Below, in pieces: positions 1 through 6,139 of a DNA stretch of 9,889 nucleotides. How positions within the stretch are numbered: position 1 is the stretch's first letter; the number at the start of each line of letters is the position of its first letter. The translations under genes were made by a program, and so were the position numbers. This DNA is from an uncultured Moraxella sp. (lineage in GTDB: Bacteria; Pseudomonadota; Gammaproteobacteria; Pseudomonadales; Moraxellaceae), in NCBI GenBank assembly GCA_916720335.1, contig CAKAQU010000065.1, positions 1-9,889 of the forward strand, read 5' to 3'. The notes below the pieces were generated by a model. The model saw only the letters and a program-made list of their open reading frames with translations, had not been told where the DNA came from and ran no database searches.

Positions 1-220
1 TTGTGTTGCCGCCAAGCAACTATTAGAACGTAAAGGCGTAAATTATCAAGAATTTAATGTATTGACTTTAAGTCAGGATGAATTGGACAGTTTGAATGTC
101 CGTACCAATAATTATCGCACTGTACCACGTATTTTTATTGGTGATGCTTTTATTGGTGGTTTTGATAATCTCAACAAATTAGAAAAAGATGGTAAACTTG
201 ATGCGTTGTTAAATGCTTAA
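1..220 (+). CDS. grxC: Glutaredoxin 3 (GrxC), 3' part only
   Basis: Reading from base 2 gives 72 residues to a TAA stop at 218-220; the 5' end lies outside the window. The first visible residue is a Cys followed by VAAKQLLERKGV. This matches the second cysteine of the glutaredoxin CPYC active site and the helix after it. Further in come TVPRIFIGD, with the cis-proline that contacts glutathione, and GGFDNL, the C-terminal glutathione-binding turn. Roughly 11-14 residues should be missing, since GrxC is usually about 83-88 aa. The protein is a cytoplasmic glutathione-dependent disulfide reductase. It lies 63 bp upstream of secB on the same strand, the grxC-secB order known from E. coli and many gammaproteobacteria, which supports the identification. 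Confidence 0.93.
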   Translation, partial: CVAAKQLLERKGVNYQEFNVLTLSQDELDSLNVRTNNYRTVPRIFIGDAFIGGFDNLNKLEKDGKLDALLNA

Positions 221-251
221 CAACCATTTAACTTCAAATAAATTTCTTTAT

Positions 252-264
252 TATCAATCTGTTA
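252..264 (+). promoter_or_regulatory. IHF-consensus-like site upstream of secB
   Basis: TATCAA at 252-257, four bases, then TTA at 262-264 fits the published IHF consensus WATCAANNNNTTR exactly. It overlaps a weak promoter candidate (TTAACT 228-233, 15 bp, TATTAT 249-254). An exact match is expected about once in 10 kb of DNA this AT-rich, so function is unproven. Confidence 0.25.
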
Positions 265-283
265 AACCTATTGGAGTTTTTTT

Positions 284-724
284 ATGTCAGACGAACAATT
301 AGCCCCCCAACTTGGTCTTGAGCGCATCTATGTAAAAGACATTTCGCTTGAAGTGCCTAGTGCTGAAGTGTTTACCAAAGAGTGGCAGCCAGAGCTTGAT
401 ATCGGTTTAACCACGGCAAGTTCTGATTTGGATGAAGACCACAAAGAAGTGGTATTAACAGTCAGTGTTACCGCCAAAAATGCGGGTAGTACTGCATTTA
501 TTGCTGAGGTTCAACAAGCGGGTATTTTTGTGCTAAAAAATATCCCCGAAAGTGATATGCCACATTTATTAAATGCCTATTGTCCAAATGTGTTATTCCC
601 TTATGCTCGTGAAGTTATCAGTGACATTATTGCTCGTGGTAGCTTCCCACAATTGTTGCTTGCACCTGTAAACTTTGACCAAGCATTTTTACAAAGCCAA
701 GCTCAAAACGAAGGTAATGCTTAA
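284..724 (+). CDS. secB: Protein-export chaperone SecB
   Basis: This cytoplasmic homotetrameric chaperone keeps preproteins unfolded and hands them to SecA. The 146-aa product follows the family from near the N-terminus: ERIYVKDISLEVP (about 14-26), EWQPEL, a DLDEDHKEVVLTVSVTA strand region (about 49-65), EVQQAGIF (about 75-82) and the very conserved AYCPNVLFPYAREVI segment (about 98-112). The segment RGSFPQLLLAPVNFD (about 118-132) ends the core. E. coli SecB is 155 aa; this one is slightly shorter in its variable C-terminal tail. The ATG start is supported by GGAG at 273-276 with a 7-base spacer. It follows grxC and is closed by a strong terminator, so unlike the E. coli arrangement gpsA is not directly downstream. 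Confidence 0.97.
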   Translation: MSDEQLAPQLGLERIYVKDISLEVPSAEVFTKEWQPELDIGLTTASSDLDEDHKEVVLTVSVTAKNAGSTAFIAEVQQAGIFVLKNIPESDMPHLLNAYCPNVLFPYAREVISDIIARGSFPQLLLAPVNFDQAFLQSQAQNEGNA

Positions 725-750
725 TCAGTGATTACCTATCAGTAATCAAG

Positions 751-781
751 CCCAAAAATCTTTATGGTTTTTGGGTTTTTT
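751..781 (+). terminator. Intrinsic terminator after secB
   Basis: CCCAAAAA (751-758) pairs perfectly with TTTTTGGG (768-775) across a 9-base loop and is followed at once by six T residues (776-781). A second, weaker hairpin, GATTAC 730-735 with GTAATC 742-747, sits just before it, starting 5 bases after the secB stop. Together they mark the end of the grxC-secB transcript and isolate dut. Confidence 0.85.
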
Positions 782-804
782 ATTTTGGATAAATTGATTA
801 TAAT
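777..804 (+). promoter_or_regulatory. Candidate dut promoter
   Basis: A perfect TATAAT lies at 799-804, with only a poor -35 (TTTTTA, 777-782, 16-base spacer) that falls in the terminator T-tract. Transcription would begin near 811 and give a leader of about 90 bases. No better -35/-10 pair was found before dut, and the preceding terminator implies dut needs its own promoter. Confidence 0.35.
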
Positions 805-814
805 GACAGTTACT

Positions 815-841
815 TTAAAATGTTATTTTTTAACATTTTAA
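815..841. repeat. 11-bp perfect AT-only inverted repeat in dut leader
   Basis: TTAAAATGTTA (815-825) and TAACATTTTAA (831-841) are perfect reverse complements around a TTTTT loop (826-830). The repeat begins about 10 bases after the TATAAT box, where transcription would start. No T-run follows it, so it is not a standard forward terminator. It could be an operator or a 5' transcript hairpin, and chance is possible in DNA this AT-rich. Confidence 0.6.
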
Positions 842-901
842 CAATGGTTTTAATGGCGGTTTTTTAACACTTTGATTCTAATCCCTTGATTTTGAGAAAT
901 T

Positions 902-1366
902 ATGCAAACAGTACAAGTTAAAATTATCAATCCAAAAATTGGTCAAGACCCAAATTTTCCAATACCCACTCGAGCAACTGATGGTTCGGCAGCGATTGAT
1001 TTGCGAGCGTGCATTGACGAACCTTTAACCATTAAGGCAGGTGAGACTTGTTTGGTTGGAACGGGTATTTGCGTCTATATTTCCAATCCCAATTTTGCTG
1101 GACTGATATTGCCGCGCTCTGGGCTTGGGCACAAACATGGTATCGTTTTGGGCAATTTGGTTGGTTTGATTGATGCTGATTATCAAGGTGAATTGATGGT
1201 GAGTGTTTGGAATCGAAGTGGTCAAGATTTTACTTTAAATCCTGCTGAACGTATGGCGCAATATATGGTTGTGCCAATTTGTCGTCCTGATTTTGAGATT
1301 GTTGAAGAATTTAGTGATGTTAGCGAGCGTGGCGCAGGCGGTTTTGGAAGCTCTGGAACGCATTGA
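902..1366 (+). CDS. dut: Deoxyuridine 5'-triphosphate nucleotidohydrolase (dUTPase)
   Basis: It hydrolyses dUTP to dUMP and pyrophosphate, keeping uracil out of DNA and feeding thymidylate synthesis; the family is a cytoplasmic homotrimer. All five dUTPase motifs are present in order in 154 aa: SAAIDLRA (29-36), PRSGLGHKHGI (71-81), GLIDADYQGEL (88-98, holding the catalytic Asp), RMAQYMVVPI (117-126) and the C-terminal lid RGAGGFGSSG (143-152). Length matches E. coli Dut (about 151 aa). The start has a weak GAG (894-896) five bases upstream; no other start fits the family better. The gene stands 54 bp before argB. In Pseudomonas an algC gene lies between dut and argB, and it is absent here. 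Confidence 0.97.
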   Translation: MQTVQVKIINPKIGQDPNFPIPTRATDGSAAIDLRACIDEPLTIKAGETCLVGTGICVYISNPNFAGLILPRSGLGHKHGIVLGNLVGLIDADYQGELMVSVWNRSGQDFTLNPAERMAQYMVVPICRPDFEIVEEFSDVSERGAGGFGSSGTH

Positions 1367-1390
1367 TATTACAAATAAATGCTTTATTAT
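1363..1390 (+). promoter_or_regulatory. Candidate argB promoter overlapping the dut stop
   Basis: TTGATA (1363-1368, overlapping the dut TGA) is followed after 16 bases by TATTAT (1385-1390). Both hexamers are close to the sigma-70 consensus and the start point would fall about 25 bases before argB. Read-through from dut is equally possible because no terminator separates the two genes. Confidence 0.35.
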
Positions 1391-1420
1391 TTATAGTTTA
1401 CTGTTTTTTAAGGAAAAAAT

Positions 1421-2305
1421 ATGTCTTTAACTTTAGATGAAGCCAAACTCACCGCTCAAACCATTACAACTGCTCTACCCTATATCCAAAGATACAAAGA
1501 CAAACTAATTGTCATTAAATATGGCGGAAACGCCATGACTGACCCCAAACTTGAAAGTTCTTTTGCCAAAGACATTGTACTTTTAAAAACTGTTGGTATT
1601 CACCCTGTGGTGGTACACGGCGGCGGACCTCAAGTAGACCGATTGCTAGGCGAACTTGGACGAGAATCAGAGCGCATTGATGGCATGCGCGTTACTGACA
1701 AAGCAACCATGGACGTGGTAGAGATGGTGTTGGGTGGTGGAGTCAATAAGTCCATTGTTAATTTGATTAATAAACATGGCGGTAAAGCTATTGGTTTGAC
1801 TGGCAAAGATGCCAATCTTATCACCGCTCAAAAGCTGATTAAAACAAACGAATCAGGAAATAAAATTGATTTGGGGTTTGTTGGCGAAGTTAAAAGCATC
1901 AATAAAACTGTTATTGACATGCTAATTGCTAGTGATTTTATTCCTGTAATCGCTCCGTTAGGCGTAGATGAAGAAGGCAATACCTACAATATCAATGCCG
2001 ATTTGGTTGCAGGAAAAGTTGCACAATTTTTAAATGCACAGCGCCTATTATTACTGACCAATATCAAAGGGGTTTTGGATAAAAATGGCAAAATTTTAAC
2101 TAGCCTATCGCCCGAAGATGTTGATAATTTAATCAAGGACGGAACAATTTATGGTGGTATGATTCCCAAAATTGCAGGGGCGCTTGACGCTGTTAAAGCA
2201 GGTCTTAGAAGCGCCACGATTGTTGATGGCAGAGTTCCTCATGCGTGTTTATTGGAAATTTTTACTGATGAAGGAGTTGGTACTCAGATTTTAAATGAAG
2301 CCTAA
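1421..2305 (+). CDS. argB: Acetylglutamate kinase (N-acetyl-L-glutamate 5-phosphotransferase)
   Basis: It phosphorylates N-acetylglutamate with ATP, the second step of arginine synthesis. The 294-aa amino-acid-kinase fold shows VIKYGGNAM (31-39, catalytic Lys33), HGGGPQ (66-71), GMRVT (88-92, substrate-binding Arg90), GLTGKD (125-130), NINAD (190-194) and GGMIPK (245-250, catalytic Lys250). A helical extension of about 28 residues precedes the kinase core. The C-terminus has H274, E279 and the stretch FTDEGVGTQ (281-289). Both traits are known from hexameric, arginine-inhibited enzymes such as those of Pseudomonas and Thermotoga; the E. coli form lacks the extension. Feedback inhibition by arginine is therefore inferred. 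AAGGA (1410-1414) gives a good ribosome site six bases before the ATG. The next gene starts 15 bp downstream. Confidence 0.97.
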   Translation: MSLTLDEAKLTAQTITTALPYIQRYKDKLIVIKYGGNAMTDPKLESSFAKDIVLLKTVGIHPVVVHGGGPQVDRLLGELGRESERIDGMRVTDKATMDVVEMVLGGGVNKSIVNLINKHGGKAIGLTGKDANLITAQKLIKTNESGNKIDLGFVGEVKSINKTVIDMLIASDFIPVIAPLGVDEEGNTYNINADLVAGKVAQFLNAQRLLLLTNIKGVLDKNGKILTSLSPEDVDNLIKDGTIYGGMIPKIAGALDAVKAGLRSATIVDGRVPHACLLEIFTDEGVGTQILNEA

Positions 2306-2320
2306 AATTAGAGAAATAAA

Positions 2321-3274
2321 ATGAACAAACTTTGTCTAGTTTTAATCCCAGCTTTTTTATTAGTGGCTTGTCAAAAATCACCTGATTCAGCCCATGCGCC
2401 CCATTCAACTTATGAAGCAGCTGAATTCACCACACTTACTGCAAATATTTTGCCAGAAAGCCAAATCATCACTCAAGAAGAAAATAATCCTCACTTAAAA
2501 AACCGTTTATTAGCGGTAAATGGTGAGATTAGTTTTGAAACCAGTGATGTTTTAAAAACCAATAGTGAAATCGAAAATCTCACCCTAAAACATGGAGGTT
2601 ACATTCAAAACAGTCAAATTGCCAATCAAGAAAATTCCACTCATACCCTATCTGTTGGTCATGACCAAAAAAAGCAACTTATCAGTTACAACCGCCATGC
2701 TAATGTTATTATACGCATTCCAAAACAAAATGTGGCAGCCTTTTTAACAGAATTATCGCCATTGATGGAGTTTTTGGAATATCGTAATTTTTTGGCTGAA
2801 GATGTGAAATTAGACATCCAAAAATCATTGCTACAAGCCAAAATTCAAAGTGAGAAACAACAAGAACTGCAACATATTGATAATAATCAAGAAAAAACTA
2901 CCATCATCACACAAAACGCGTCAGCAAAAGAAGAACAAATGTATGCTGAGCTTCAAAAAATGATGCTTGAAGACAAAGTTAAGTTTACCACCATCACATT
3001 AAAATTTCATGAAGCTGCGAAAGTTACTCAAAAAACCATTCCTGATATTGATAACAGAATCAAGCAAGAAAGTAATTATACTTTCTTTAGCCAATTAAAA
3101 AATTCATTGGCAGATGGCTGGTATTATTTTTTACAACTTATTTTATTAATTAGCAAACTTTGGGTTATTATTTTGGCAACATGTGCTGGCTTGTATGCTA
3201 TCTGTAAATGGCTAAGACGTCGCAAAAAGGTTGCGCCAGCCCATATAAAAGAAAAAACCAAACATGAGTTATAA
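2321..3274 (+). CDS. DUF4349-type lipoprotein with C-terminal membrane segment
   Basis: The exact function is unknown. The 317-aa product begins with a lipoprotein signal: MNK, a hydrophobic core, then LVAC with Cys17 as the predicted lipidated residue and Gln at +2. A low-complexity linker (about 19-60) leads into an alpha/beta domain (about 62-145). A helical, probably coiled-coil stretch rich in Lys, Gln and Glu follows (about 160-215), then KFTTITLKFHEA (221-232). A hydrophobic segment at about 267-297 is followed by RRRKK, giving an inner-membrane helix with a cytoplasmic tail by the positive-inside rule. This order is that of DUF4349 proteins, recognised by layout rather than by a search. 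Most of the chain should be periplasmic. It sits 15 bp after argB with a weak GAG site, so co-transcription is likely. Its last 6 bp overlap the convergent gene. Confidence 0.8.
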   Translation: MNKLCLVLIPAFLLVACQKSPDSAHAPHSTYEAAEFTTLTANILPESQIITQEENNPHLKNRLLAVNGEISFETSDVLKTNSEIENLTLKHGGYIQNSQIANQENSTHTLSVGHDQKKQLISYNRHANVIIRIPKQNVAAFLTELSPLMEFLEYRNFLAEDVKLDIQKSLLQAKIQSEKQQELQHIDNNQEKTTIITQNASAKEEQMYAELQKMMLEDKVKFTTITLKFHEAAKVTQKTIPDIDNRIKQESNYTFFSQLKNSLADGWYYFLQLILLISKLWVIILATCAGLYAICKWLRRRKKVAPAHIKEKTKHEL

Positions 3275-3649
3275 AAATGTCTTTGCATACAGCGGTTCGT
3301 CAAAACCAATCAGCTGAATTTCTTTGTCATTGTATTCACCAATTATTATTGGGCGTTTTAGTATGCTTTGATTTTCTTTAACAATATCATAAATGGTTAA
3401 ATCAGCATTCGCTAACGACTGATGGTTTATCAAGCTATTTTTTGCGTCTTCATCCAATTTTTTATAGGTTGTACCTTGTTTGTTGATGACTTTATCCAAT
3501 CCAAATATTGCTAGAAGCTCATCGAACTCATGTTTGGATAAAGTTACTTTTTTATAATCAAAAAATTGATATGGTATTTGATGGGTTGTTAAAAAATCAA
3601 ATGCTTTTTTCATACTATTGCAATTTTTAATGCCATAAATTGTAATCAT
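3269..3649 (-). CDS. yffB: Spx/ArsC-like thioredoxin-fold protein (YffB family)
   Basis: The 126-aa protein belongs to the arsenate-reductase-like family that includes Spx, MgsR and E. coli YffB. It begins MITIYGIKNCNSMKKAFDFL, closely matching the YffB N-terminus, with a single active-site-like Cys10 rather than the CXXC of Spx. NKQGTTYKKL (about 56-65) and ILKRPII (about 96-102, the ArsC-family Arg-Pro) follow. In-frame ATGs exist at 3670 and 3649. I chose 3649 because the protein then aligns with YffB and a TGGA lies at a suitable distance upstream, while 3670 has no ribosome site. YffB's role is poorly defined: a glutathione-dependent thiol reductase has been suggested, and true arsenate reduction is unlikely. 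RNA-polymerase binding as in Spx is not supported by anything seen here. Confidence 0.85.
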   Translation of the reverse strand: MITIYGIKNCNSMKKAFDFLTTHQIPYQFFDYKKVTLSKHEFDELLAIFGLDKVINKQGTTYKKLDEDAKNSLINHQSLANADLTIYDIVKENQSILKRPIIIGEYNDKEIQLIGFDEPLYAKTFL

Positions 3650-3683
3650 GTCTTTATCCAACTGTATCATGATGAAATCGTTA

Positions 3684-3713
3684 ATTTTATCTAAAATTTT
3701 GCCAAATTATCAA
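3684..3713 (-). promoter_or_regulatory. Candidate promoter of the yffB-like gene
   Basis: On the minus strand, TTGATA (3713 down to 3708) and TAAAAT (3689 down to 3684) are 18 bases apart. Transcription would start near 3677, about 28 bases before the chosen ATG at 3649. A start at 3670 would leave almost no leader, which weakly favours 3649. Confidence 0.3.
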
Positions 3714-3740
3714 TTTTATGTTAATTTATCAATATTTTAT
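3707..3740. repeat. Tandem TTATCAAT direct repeat before tal; second copy is IHF-like
   Basis: TTATCAATTTTAT (3707-3719) and TTATCAATATTTTAT (3726-3740) are the same motif with one extra base, spaced 19 bp start to start, about two helical turns. In the second copy TATCAA (3727-3732), four bases, then TTA (3737-3739) fits the IHF consensus exactly. The first copy also supplies the minus-strand TTGATA box. It lies in the upstream region shared by the yffB-like gene and tal. Confidence 0.4.
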
Positions 3741-3760
3741 TTTTGTTGATTTTTATGATC

Positions 3761-4675
3761 ATGAACACTTTATCTCAACTTGCCAAAATGACCACTCTTG
3801 TTGCTGACACAGGTGATTTGTCTGCTATCATACGCCTAAAACCCATTGATGCAACCACCAATCCAAGCCTAATTACATCCGCTTTTATCAGTGGTGAATA
3901 CGACGATATTGTCTGCAGTACTAAACACCTTACAACTGAGGAAGCGATTGATTATTTAACAGTTTGGTTGGGCAAACTGATTTTGGAACACATTACAGGA
4001 CGAGTTTCTACTGAAGTTGATGCTAAATTATCATTTGATACCCAAAAAACCGTTACAAAAGCCCTGCAATTTATTGACGCTTATGAAAAATTGGGCGTTA
4101 AAAAAGAACGAATTTTAATCAAGATTGCCGCAACATGGCAAGGCATAGAAGCCGCAAAAATCCTAGAACAGCAAGGCATTCACTGTAATTTAACCTTACT
4201 ATTTACTCAAATTCAAGCTCAAGCCTGTGCTGATGCTGGTGTTACACTCATTTCACCATTTGTTGGACGAATCACAGACTGGCAAAAACAGCATGAAAAT
4301 AAAGAAACCATTGATATTCATGATGATTTAGGCGTGCTTTCAGTTAAAAATATTTATCATTTTTATAAAAAACACGGTTACACTACAGAAGTTATGGGAG
4401 CAAGTTTTAGAAGCTGTGAGCAGATTTTGGCATTGGCAGGTTGTGATTTATTAACCATTTCACCTACTCTATTAGATGAATTATCCAACATGGATAAACC
4501 TGTTATCAGAATGCTAAGTTTTGATAAAAAATTAGAAAACAAACCATCAGTCATTGATTTTGATACTTTTAATCAAACACAAAATCACCATCCACTCAAT
4601 CAATTATTGCTAAAAGGCATTGATGGTTTTATTCAAGCTAGAGATGTGTTGGCAGAGAAATTAACCCGACAATAA
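3761..4675 (+). CDS. tal: Transaldolase
   Basis: It moves a dihydroxyacetone unit between sedoheptulose-7-phosphate and erythrose-4-phosphate in the non-oxidative pentose-phosphate pathway. The 304-aa product has the class I TalB pattern: ADTGD (15-19, catalytic Asp16), DATTNPSL (30-37, Asn34), VSTEVDAKLSFD (82-93, catalytic Glu85), ILIKIAATWQG (118-128, Schiff-base Lys121) and SPFVGR (165-170). Phe167 there matches TalB Phe178, favouring true transaldolase over fructose-6-phosphate aldolase. E. coli TalB is 317 aa. The frame is open from a TTG at 3743, with ATGs at 3755 and 3761. I chose 3761 because MNTLSQLAKMTT aligns with the usual N-terminus; none of the three has a clear ribosome site. 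No other pentose-phosphate gene is visible nearby. Confidence 0.95.
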   Translation: MNTLSQLAKMTTLVADTGDLSAIIRLKPIDATTNPSLITSAFISGEYDDIVCSTKHLTTEEAIDYLTVWLGKLILEHITGRVSTEVDAKLSFDTQKTVTKALQFIDAYEKLGVKKERILIKIAATWQGIEAAKILEQQGIHCNLTLLFTQIQAQACADAGVTLISPFVGRITDWQKQHENKETIDIHDDLGVLSVKNIYHFYKKHGYTTEVMGASFRSCEQILALAGCDLLTISPTLLDELSNMDKPVIRMLSFDKKLENKPSVIDFDTFNQTQNHHPLNQLLLKGIDGFIQARDVLAEKLTRQ

Positions 4676-4710
4676 TTCTTTGGTTAGCAATAAACCATCG
4701 TAAAAAACAC

Positions 4711-4739
4711 TTTACAAAAAAAGAAAACGCTTGTAATCT
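4711..4739 (+). promoter_or_regulatory. Candidate rubredoxin-hydrolase promoter
   Basis: TTTACA (4711-4716) and TAATCT (4734-4739) are separated by 17 bases in the tal-rubredoxin gap. The -35 is good and the -10 mediocre. No convincing terminator follows tal, so read-through is possible too. Confidence 0.28.
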
Positions 4740-4785
4740 ATCAGCTTAAATATTGATAAATTTCGTTATTTTTGGAGGTTGTTTG

Positions 4786-4950
4786 ATGAAAAAGTATCAA
4801 TGTGTGGTTTGTGGCTGGATTTATGATGAAGCTTTAGGCTGCCCTGAAGAGGGCTTACCTGCCGGCACACGCTGGGAAGACATTCCAGAAGACTGGACAT
4901 GCCCTGAATGCGGCGTTGGCAAAGCTGATTTTGAAATGATTGAAATTTAA
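4786..4950 (+). CDS. rubA: Rubredoxin
   Basis: This small cytoplasmic one-electron carrier has a single iron held by four cysteines. The 54-aa protein shows both knuckles: YQCVVCGW (Cys6, Cys9) and WTCPECGVGKADFE (Cys39, Cys42), with the usual aromatic core (Tyr4, Trp11, Tyr13, Trp37, Phe49). An extra Cys19 is not an iron ligand in the family. The start is fixed by a strong GGAGG (4774-4778) seven bases before this ATG; an upstream in-frame TTG at 4753 would add 11 unrelated residues. It resembles the AlkG2/RubA-type rubredoxins that pass electrons from a flavoprotein reductase to alkane hydroxylases in Acinetobacter and Pseudomonas. Neither partner is visible here, so its electron donor and acceptor are unknown. 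The symbol rests on similarity only. Confidence 0.95.
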   Translation: MKKYQCVVCGWIYDEALGCPEEGLPAGTRWEDIPEDWTCPECGVGKADFEMIEI

Positions 4951-4958
4951 TCCTAGTT

Positions 4959-5954
4959 ATGACCTCATCATCTGCGTTATTACCAAAACCGCCTCAAAAT
5001 TGGCAAAAACTAGGGCAGCTTTGGCAGTCCTCTGATTTATCACCTTATTTGTACCAGAGCATGGTAAAAATTAATGATAACATTACTCTATGCGTCGAGG
5101 CAGGCGGCAACCCTGACAATCCGCCTTTGGTGTTTATTGCTGGTTTTGGTTCGCAGATGATGTTTTGGCCTGATGACTTATTAAAACTATTTATTGATGC
5201 TGGCTTTTTTGTTGTGCGATTTGACAATCGTGATACTGGTCTATCAAGCAAAATTCCCGCTCAAAACATGCTTTCGCGACGAAAAACCTTAACGATGATT
5301 GCCAAAAATCAACTTGGATTTGGCAATAAAAAGCAAGAGGTTGCCTATACTTTGGTGGATATGGCTGATGATGTGGTTGGTTTAATACAAACATTAAATC
5401 TAACTGGCGTCAATTTAGTTGGTGCATCCATGGGGGGTATGATTGCTCAGATTGTCACTGCTAAACACAAAAACCTAATTCATAAGCTTATTTTGCTATT
5501 TAGTAGCAGCAATAAAGCGTTTTCTAAGCTGCCCCGATTAAAAGAATTTTCTACGTTTTTTCGTCGTCCCCAAAGCTATTCTGAACGCGATATGGTGCGT
5601 CATGCTGTGTGGTTTATGACGACGGTTGGTTCACCCGGACATCTTGATATTAAAGGTACGCGCGCAGTTGCTCAAACTCGCTATCATCGCGATTTTTACC
5701 CCTTAGGCATCGCCCAACAAATGAATGCAATTTTGGCAACTGGCTCTTTGCTACCCTACACTAAAAAAATCACCACGGACACACTTATCATTCATGGTAA
5801 TAAAGATGGATTAATTCATCAAAGTCATGGGCGATTTCTTGCTAAAACCATTAAAAATAGCCATTTTGTCGTTGTAGAAGGACTTGGACATGATTTGCCT
5901 GTTTATTATTATCCTTATGTTGTTGGGCTTATTAAACAGCACTGTTTATCCTAA
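4959..5954 (+). CDS. Alpha/beta-fold hydrolase, substrate unknown
   Basis: The 331-aa alpha/beta hydrolase has a complete apparent triad: Ser157 in the nucleophile elbow GASMGG (155-160), Asp283 in HGNKDGLI, and His311 in GLGHDLP. The oxyanion region AGFGS (61-65) and FDNRDTGLSS (88-97) resemble the RdmC-like esterases and related bacterial hydrolases. The lid lies at about 185-260. About 40 residues precede the first core strand; they carry no obvious signal peptide, so it is probably cytoplasmic. It starts 8 bp after the rubredoxin stop, so the two probably share a transcript. There is no clear Shine-Dalgarno, which suggests translational coupling. Esterase, lipase or peptidase activity cannot be told apart from the sequence. 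Confidence 0.88.
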   Translation: MTSSSALLPKPPQNWQKLGQLWQSSDLSPYLYQSMVKINDNITLCVEAGGNPDNPPLVFIAGFGSQMMFWPDDLLKLFIDAGFFVVRFDNRDTGLSSKIPAQNMLSRRKTLTMIAKNQLGFGNKKQEVAYTLVDMADDVVGLIQTLNLTGVNLVGASMGGMIAQIVTAKHKNLIHKLILLFSSSNKAFSKLPRLKEFSTFFRRPQSYSERDMVRHAVWFMTTVGSPGHLDIKGTRAVAQTRYHRDFYPLGIAQQMNAILATGSLLPYTKKITTDTLIIHGNKDGLIHQSHGRFLAKTIKNSHFVVVEGLGHDLPVYYYPYVVGLIKQHCLS

Positions 5955-6017
5955 ATCATTCATCAATTCATTTTTGTAACTCATTGAAATTATTTATCAC
6001 AACCAATTGCTAAATTT

Positions 6018-6040
6018 TATTATTAGCGCTATTAATAATA
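6018..6040. repeat. Inverted repeat with TAGCGCTA palindrome
   Basis: TATTATTA (6018-6025) and TAATAATA (6033-6040) are perfect reverse complements around GCGCTAT. The centre can alternatively fold as the palindrome TAGCGCTA (6024-6031). No T-run follows, so it is a poor terminator. It lies 64 bp after the hydrolase in the 247-bp gap at 5955-6201, which otherwise holds only AT-rich sequence and a weak promoter candidate. Confidence 0.45.
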
Positions 6041-6139
6041 GAATATTACAAATTTATTACCTGTAAGGTCTGATTTACATTGATGCACAAACGTTTATTT
6101 GCTTATTTTTTTAAAATTAGAAGTAATCTATATAAAAGG

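Noticed and set aside
1025..1225. Minus-strand open frame of 66 codons inside dut
   Set aside because: It lies antisense to a fully conserved dUTPase, has no recognisable domain and no ribosome site.
1630..1824. Minus-strand open frame inside argB
   Set aside because: It is opposite the conserved kinase core and its Ser/Pro/Thr-rich composition is typical of an antisense shadow.
4681..4697. Small hairpin TGGTT/AACCA after tal as a terminator
   Set aside because: The stem is only 5 bp with a 7-base loop and an A-run rather than a T-run follows.
4753..4785. Upstream TTG start extending rubredoxin by 11 residues
   Set aside because: The GGAGG at 4774-4778 is placed for the ATG at 4786, and family members start MKKY.
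5045..5394. Two minus-strand open frames inside the alpha/beta hydrolase
   Set aside because: Both are antisense to the conserved core of the hydrolase and resemble no family.
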